DNA of 12,867 nucleotides from assembly GCA_001970855.1 (NCBI GenBank), contig LSSN01001835.1, positions 1-12,867 of the forward strand. Direction: 5' to 3'. The stretch comes from Smittium culicis (Eukaryota > Kickxellomycota > Harpellomycetes > Harpellales > Legeriomycetaceae). The notes beneath the pieces were generated by a model, which saw only the letters and a program-made list of their open reading frames with translations, had not been told where the DNA came from and searched no databases. The stretch's first letter is position 1. Every line of letters starts with the position of its first letter. This document shows, piece by piece, positions 7,647 to 12,867 of this stretch. The translations under genes and the position numbers were made by a program.

Positions 7647-9101
7647 ATGGCCCTAAAAATATTCCGCATCATTTCAAGGCTATTTCGTGTCAGAAACTTC
7701 TTTTTCTTCAAGGCAAAATCGAGCAAGAAAACCAGGTACAGAGACAATAAATCTTCGCAGGATGAAAAAGTACCAAATATAAAACTTCTCAAGCACGATG
7801 AAATTTTTGAATGGCAGCGCGAAAAATTCATTTTAACAGGTTATAGAGAAATCAACTATAGCTACACATCATGCTTTCAATCCTTATTTTATCTACATAA
7901 TGAATCTATCAACATTTTATCACACCTCATTGGCTCAATCATTTTCATTCTAATATCTCTGCATAACTACCACTCAGCTTATAATACATTTGAAAAAAGC
8001 TGGCATGTAAAAAAAAGCGAATTCTTCATAATTACCCTTTACAGCATGTGTGCTTCCTTATGCATGTTATTTTCAACAATTTACCACACATTTAATTGTC
8101 ACTCAAAGGATGTAATGAAAAATATTCTCACTTTCTAATATATTTATTTATATCATAATTTTTAACACCTATTCCCATTTTTACATAGCATTCCTCTTGT
8201 TGGCTCAAGATTGATTTTATTGGGATACTATTGTTAATATCGTAAGATGATTTTTACTAAATTTCTTTCTTCGAATTTTCTAACTATATATTTTCTTGGA
8301 TATTTTTTTTATAGCGGAACGTTTTTATCAGGGATTTATTATGGTAATTAAAAATTCACCCTCTTATCAGAAAGTTATTAGGCTAAAACGAAAAATCTTA
8401 TGATTTATGTATTTTTATAATTTTAGGATTTTACTTCTATTCGATACTATTTTATTTTTACTTTCTTATGACTGCCGGAATTTCGATAATAGCAGTAAAA
8501 CACTTTTACATTTCCTTTTTTTTTTTCCATATTTTTCAGTCATTACTAAATCCTTAACCCTTAATGTTTAACAGCTTATAGTTTTTACTATCGAGCATTT
8601 CTCTTCTTCTTCAAATCGCTTCCTAAGAGTTAAAGTTTTTATGGGACTGGCGGTTTCTGGAATATTGCCTATTTTGAACACCTTCTACATATATGGAGTA
8701 AGTTGTTCATGCTTTTTTACATTTTTTTCATAGTAATTTTATAATCTTATACTAATATGTATATAATTTTTTTATAGTATGAATATTGCATGGATTCTAT
8801 TATCATGAGAAGGTTGTTCAATTCTTTGACCTTATATTTTATTGGTGCTATATTTCACTCTGCAAGGCTTCCAGAAAGATTGTTCCCAGGAAGATTTGAT
8901 AAATACGTAACTATCTCTACAATTTTACTTCTAGCTATCGAAAGTATTTTAATTTATTACTATTAATTATAGATGAGCTCGCACCAAATATTCCATATTT
9001 TGGTATTTTTTGCCTCAATAGTATATTACACAGGCCTAGTATCAGCTTTCCATGACGACTTTTTGCATAGTGATCTCGCCAATCGCACTTACAATAGATA
9101 A
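7647..9101 (+). CDS. PAQR family seven-transmembrane protein (adiponectin receptor / Izh type), seven exons
   Basis: Exons: 7647-8111, 8189-8241, 8315-8343, 8427-8494, 8575-8697, 8778-8906, 8973-9101. The joined frame encodes 331 residues ending in TAA. All six introns (77, 73, 83, 80, 80, 66 nt) are GT-AG and would introduce a stop if retained. PAQR signatures appear in order: HNESINILSHLIG (84-96), STIYHTFNCHS (143-153), WLKIDFIG (160-167), SGTFLSGIYYG (173-183), MGLAVSGILP (228-237), ARLPERLFPGRFD (275-287), SHQIFH (292-297). His147, His293, His297 and Asp164 match the zinc-site residues of adiponectin receptors. Seven hydrophobic helices lie near 89-108, 126-149, 160-182, 184-208, 226-246, 259-274 and 293-313. 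Start: TTG at 7611 is in frame but not a normal eukaryotic start; ATG at 7647 has good context (AAAATGGCC). Family members are membrane receptors or ceramidase-like hydrolases tied to lipid and zinc homeostasis; the ligand is unknown here. Confidence 0.95.
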
Positions 9102-9758
9102 TTTGGCTTTCATGATTACTCTTTTGTCATATTATTTATAAAATAAAAAGTCGATTTACAGAATCAATTCTAAGACATTTTTATAAATTTTAAACACTTC
9201 ATTAAATCGAATTTTTTCAAATCAGCTGTTTGAATGATATCCTATAAAATTCCATATTTTCAATCCTTCCCTGCCCCCGCATACAATTTTTAACCAATTT
9301 TTGATTTATAATAGATTTTTATTTAATTTTTTAATTCGTAGTTTATTAGGTCTCATAAAATAAATTAAACAGGTATCCCAAAAATAGCTTTTTGGTTTTA
9401 ATTCACAATTTGCGGAGTGTGTTTATAATTATTAATTTAGTGTTGAATATACTATTTTTTCTATAATACCTATACTAAAGTAATACATCGAATTAAGATA
9501 TATCAAGTTTTAAAATATCTAATATAAATTTTTATCAGTAAACAAAAATGAACTTTTCAGCTAGTCTAAATGCAATCCAAGCTTAAATTTATATCAATAA
9601 TATAACATAAAGCATATTTCTCTGCCTCAAGTTTATTCAATTGTATCAAAAGTTTGAAAAAAAAATATTATACTTCAATGATCTAGTTTTACTAACTAAT
9701 TTTTTAAAGGATAAATACTTACCTTTCTAATATAAACAAAACCAAGAATATAACATAA
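9102..9758. other. Intergenic region between the PAQR gene and the secreted-protein gene
   Basis: AT-rich spacer of 657 bases without an open frame of note. It should hold the 3' end of the PAQR transcript and the promoter of the next gene. An isolated C-rich spot, CTGCCCCCGC (9271-9280), reads GCGGGGGCAG on the other strand and partly resembles a Mig1/CreA-type GC box; the A/T flank is imperfect. TATAAAC at 9731-9737 is only 22 bases before the ATG and is not a convincing TATA box. Confidence 0.55.
9142..9147 (+). terminator. Candidate poly(A) signal of the PAQR gene
   Basis: A canonical AATAAA 41 bases after the stop codon, within AAAATAAAAAG. The distance is typical, but such hexamers arise easily in DNA this rich in A and T. 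Confidence 0.5.
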
Positions 9759-12596
9759 ATGAAGAGTTGTATAAATCTACCTCGCGTAGATGCATTTTTG
9801 CTACTAATAGTACTAATAATCAATTCTATCAGAGCGCAACAACGACTAACTTCAGATGATTTGAGCGAGTTGAAAGTCATTGATGTTCCAAAATGCAATG
9901 AGACAGGCATATTTACAACAATTAGATATTCAGCGACTACTATACCATCATATCTAATTTTCTATCAGAATATTATGGAGTTTGGACCACGAATGTGTAG
10001 GGTTTCATTTTTGAAATATGATAACTACAATGTATTTTACAGATACTCAGCAGGAGACAGAAAGCTTGTATGTGGGCACGGGCGAAGGATCGGTGATAGT
10101 ATAGGATCTGTATCTACAGAGTTCTATAATTCCAGTTCACCTATAACCAACAATCTTCTCTTCGACACAGACTCAATTAAAGGAATTTCAAATAATTTTA
10201 CCGAAGAAAAAAAATATAATCTTGTTGTTGGCATAACTTCTGGAGTTCTGGGCCCTTCAAGCTCTAAATGTCTACCTAATATCATGACCACAGCCAGTGA
10301 AACTGTTAAGGCTTTACGAAAACCAAAAAGAATAAGTATAAAAAGTAAGAAATCAGGATTTGATGACCAAGCCAGCACGTTAGATATGTTAAACGAGTAC
10401 AATAAAATAACAGTTACTGAATTTATGGAGAAAAAGCTTAGGTTTGTAGACTTTTTGCCTAGGTCATTTTGCGATAGCCAGATTCAAATGTTAGATACTA
10501 AAAGTAAAGGAAGTTACCTGGAGTATGATTTTAACTGCCAAGAAAATAAATTTTCAGGGATATTCAAAGTAGAATCTCCTCAACAGCCATCAAGAAGACA
10601 AGATAATGGAGTTACAAATAAAATGCAGCGAGTAAGTTTCAAGCTCGAAAATGTACAAGAAAATTGCACTGTATATTATAAGAATGATTTATTAAATTCA
10701 GAATTTGTTTATATACAAGTGCTCAGCGGTCTTATACGATGCGGGATAGGAAATCCAATATCAGGACCTAGTATATCAGAATCTATACATTTCCCCTCAA
10801 TATTATCACAAGCACTTTCAACAAACTTAAAAATATATACAGAAAACATATCGATACAAGCAGGATTTTCCATATGTCATTCATCTATCTGCGATCCATC
10901 AATTCCTGATAACACAAGTGCATCATCGATATTATTATCGCCTAGTCAAAACGCCCAAGGGAACCAAACTTTGATTGCCAGCCGAAAATTAGACGATGAG
11001 CTTGACCAGTTTATGGTGAGCGAAGTCGACACTGATTATCTTGATAAATTTTTCTGCGAAGATTCGGTTTATAAAGCTATTCCTATAGATCAAGGCACAT
11101 CATCTTTCGATTCTATAAACCCAAAATATTTGAACCCGTGCTATGGAAAAAAGTTTACTTTGATATTTGATGCATCTTTAAGCCAGAACAATAGTAATGG
11201 GATAGCTACTTTTAGCTTATCAGACAAAGATGGATTCGCACCAGATTTTGAAATGTTCTCAGTACTTTTCCCAACAACCAACACATCACCAGAATCTACA
11301 GATAATAACTCATCAAACCTTAACAATTCTACAAATACTTCAGAACAAGGCTGTCAAATTTTCATTCAACTAAATGACAAATATTTATTTGCCGGAGTGG
11401 GTGGTTTGTACAACTCAAAATGCAATCTAAAGATTAATTCTGCTAGAAGAAGTTCTAGTATTATTTCTAGAGCATCTCAAATAAATGTTTCAACGTCAAA
11501 CTTGTTATTGGGCAATTCAAAGTTCGTATGCTCCAGCGAAAATTGCATAACAAATTCTCAAAGCAATACTGATGGATCTGGAAATGGAAATATAGTACCT
11601 TCAAATAACAATAGCGAACTCACATCAGACAGTATCATCTCTTCTTTAGTGTCAGCATCTCAAGCAAATAGAGCTAGTAACCTTGCATTCAATTCGATAA
11701 GCATAATTAATCAAAGTGATGGTAGTGAGATTATAAATAACTCGATTCAAAGCCAAAATTTAGGTTTAAAACCTTCTACCAAAAACTCAGAGCAATCACA
11801 AGCACCGCCTACTCAAACATTCACTAAAAAACCAGGTTCAAGAAATACACAGAATTCTAATTCAAATAGAGAGCTTTCAATACTTCAAAATATAGACATT
11901 AATACAGTACCGACATCAATGCCAATACAAATAGAGTCAAGCATGAGATCAAGTTCAACGTCTGTAAAATCTGAACTACCGCCAAATAGCAGTACCAAAA
12001 GGAATTCTAAGACAAATATTAACACACAAATAGCAATAAAATCTGCTGAAAGTTCAAGTTTATCTAAAAAAAATCAACAAAGATCTTCAATAAATTCATT
12101 ACAATCAAATGATGAACCTACCTCAACATCTGAATCTATAAACTCATCTGATCAAGATCAAATCAGTGAAATAAAAGTCGGATTGCCAATTAATATCAAC
12201 GTCACACCTATTTTAGTACCAAAGATTTCATTTGATATTAGCATTATAAGCAATACTCCACAAATCCCGACGGATATAAAAACAGGAATTTTAGACGCAT
12301 TCACAGAGCTCAACGAGGAGACCGAAGAGCAAAATGAAGAATCTTCAAGTACACCAACCTCTAATACTAAACCCGAAAACACTTTGGAAAGCTCCCTAAC
12401 AACAGGTGTAAGCTCAGAGATAGGTGTAAGCGTTCCAGTTAAAAACCTAAACTTTTTTGAGCTAAAAAAAGCAATTAAAATGGCAATTAAAAGTAAAGGC
12501 CAAACAGCATCAATTTCGCAAACTAAAACAAAAAACTCACCACTCTCTCCATCTAGCTTTGTGACGCTCACTATTAGCAACTATATGATATTTTAA
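9759..12596 (+). CDS. Secreted protein with three cysteine modules and a Ser/Asn/Thr-rich tail, function unknown
   Basis: A single-exon frame of 945 residues. Residues 1-26 form a signal peptide (hydrophobic AFLLLIVLIINSI, likely cleavage after SIRA). The mature part has 16 cysteines at 46, 80, 105, 171; 238, 260, 303, 328, 373, 378; 433, 461, 532, 555, 591, 596. They fall into three divergent repeats: shared steps are a Cys before a beta-like strand (CQENKFSGIFKV, CYGKKFTLIFDA, CNETGIFTTIRY), a Cys pair 23-25 apart, and a closing SSxC-type element. Residues 597-945 have no Cys, are rich in Ser, Asn, Thr and Gln with many N-glycosylation sequons, and look disordered except for 805-850 and 890-912. 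The C-terminus (SSFVTLTISNYMIF) is too weakly hydrophobic for a confident GPI signal. An in-frame TAA precedes the ATG and the next Met is residue 73, so the start is secure. An extracellular, wall or surface protein is likely; I recognise no family. Confidence 0.85.
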   Translation: MKSCINLPRVDAFLLLIVLIINSIRAQQRLTSDDLSELKVIDVPKCNETGIFTTIRYSATTIPSYLIFYQNIMEFGPRMCRVSFLKYDNYNVFYRYSAGDRKLVCGHGRRIGDSIGSVSTEFYNSSSPITNNLLFDTDSIKGISNNFTEEKKYNLVVGITSGVLGPSSSKCLPNIMTTASETVKALRKPKRISIKSKKSGFDDQASTLDMLNEYNKITVTEFMEKKLRFVDFLPRSFCDSQIQMLDTKSKGSYLEYDFNCQENKFSGIFKVESPQQPSRRQDNGVTNKMQRVSFKLENVQENCTVYYKNDLLNSEFVYIQVLSGLIRCGIGNPISGPSISESIHFPSILSQALSTNLKIYTENISIQAGFSICHSSICDPSIPDNTSASSILLSPSQNAQGNQTLIASRKLDDELDQFMVSEVDTDYLDKFFCEDSVYKAIPIDQGTSSFDSINPKYLNPCYGKKFTLIFDASLSQNNSNGIATFSLSDKDGFAPDFEMFSVLFPTTNTSPESTDNNSSNLNNSTNTSEQGCQIFIQLNDKYLFAGVGGLYNSKCNLKINSARRSSSIISRASQINVSTSNLLLGNSKFVCSSENCITNSQSNTDGSGNGNIVPSNNNSELTSDSIISSLVSASQANRASNLAFNSISIINQSDGSEIINNSIQSQNLGLKPSTKNSEQSQAPPTQTFTKKPGSRNTQNSNSNRELSILQNIDINTVPTSMPIQIESSMRSSSTSVKSELPPNSSTKRNSKTNINTQIAIKSAESSSLSKKNQQRSSINSLQSNDEPTSTSESINSSDQDQISEIKVGLPININVTPILVPKISFDISIISNTPQIPTDIKTGILDAFTELNEETEEQNEESSSTPTSNTKPENTLESSLTTGVSSEIGVSVPVKNLNFFELKKAIKMAIKSKGQTASISQTKTKNSPLSPSSFVTLTISNYMIF

Positions 12597-12867
<271 letters not shown>

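Noticed and set aside
7598..7831. Minus-strand 77-codon frame opposite PAQR exon 1
   Set aside because: Antisense to an exon with clear protein-family support; no independent evidence.
9719..9910. Minus-strand 63-codon frame over the start of the secreted-protein gene
   Set aside because: A shadow antisense to the signal-peptide region, as are the other minus-strand frames at 10124-10402, 11141-11326 and 12158-12580.

Overview
The window is nuclear DNA from a eukaryote with a compact, very AT-rich genome. The evidence is a seven-exon gene with short GT-AG introns of 66-83 nt, TACTAAY-like branch sites, coding DNA clearly richer in G+C than its flanks, intergenic lines as low as about 12% G+C, and no bacterial-style operons. 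The small introns, the CT-rich promoter and the secreted Ser/Asn/Thr-rich protein fit a fungus, perhaps an early-diverging AT-rich lineage. That placement is inference; a protist is not excluded.

Layout. Bases 1-5345 are an AT desert with only microsatellites and no credible gene. Bases 5346-6816 hold a dense cluster of about 195-bp non-autonomous DNA transposons. They begin and end with TTAA followed by CCCTTTC, as expected for piggyBac-type MITEs. One copy (6340-6536) sits inside an older relative whose two halves survive on either side. Bases 6817-7646 are the upstream region of the first gene; they include a noncoding island of about 42% G+C (7081-7380) with a wobble-paired hairpin and a CT-rich promoter block.

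Two genes are supported, both on the + strand. The first (7647-9101) is a spliced PAQR-family seven-transmembrane protein (adiponectin receptor / yeast Izh type). I assembled it from seven exons into an uninterrupted 331-residue product with the family's His/Asp metal-site residues. The second (9759-12596) is a single-exon gene for a 945-residue secreted protein of unknown function. It has a signal peptide, three divergent cysteine modules and a long cysteine-free Ser/Asn/Thr/Gln-rich tail. The cysteine spacing of these modules is the most distinctive protein-level feature here.

The window ends in 51 uninterrupted TAA units, probably a contig end. The two genes share no visible pathway, and their adjacency is probably incidental.
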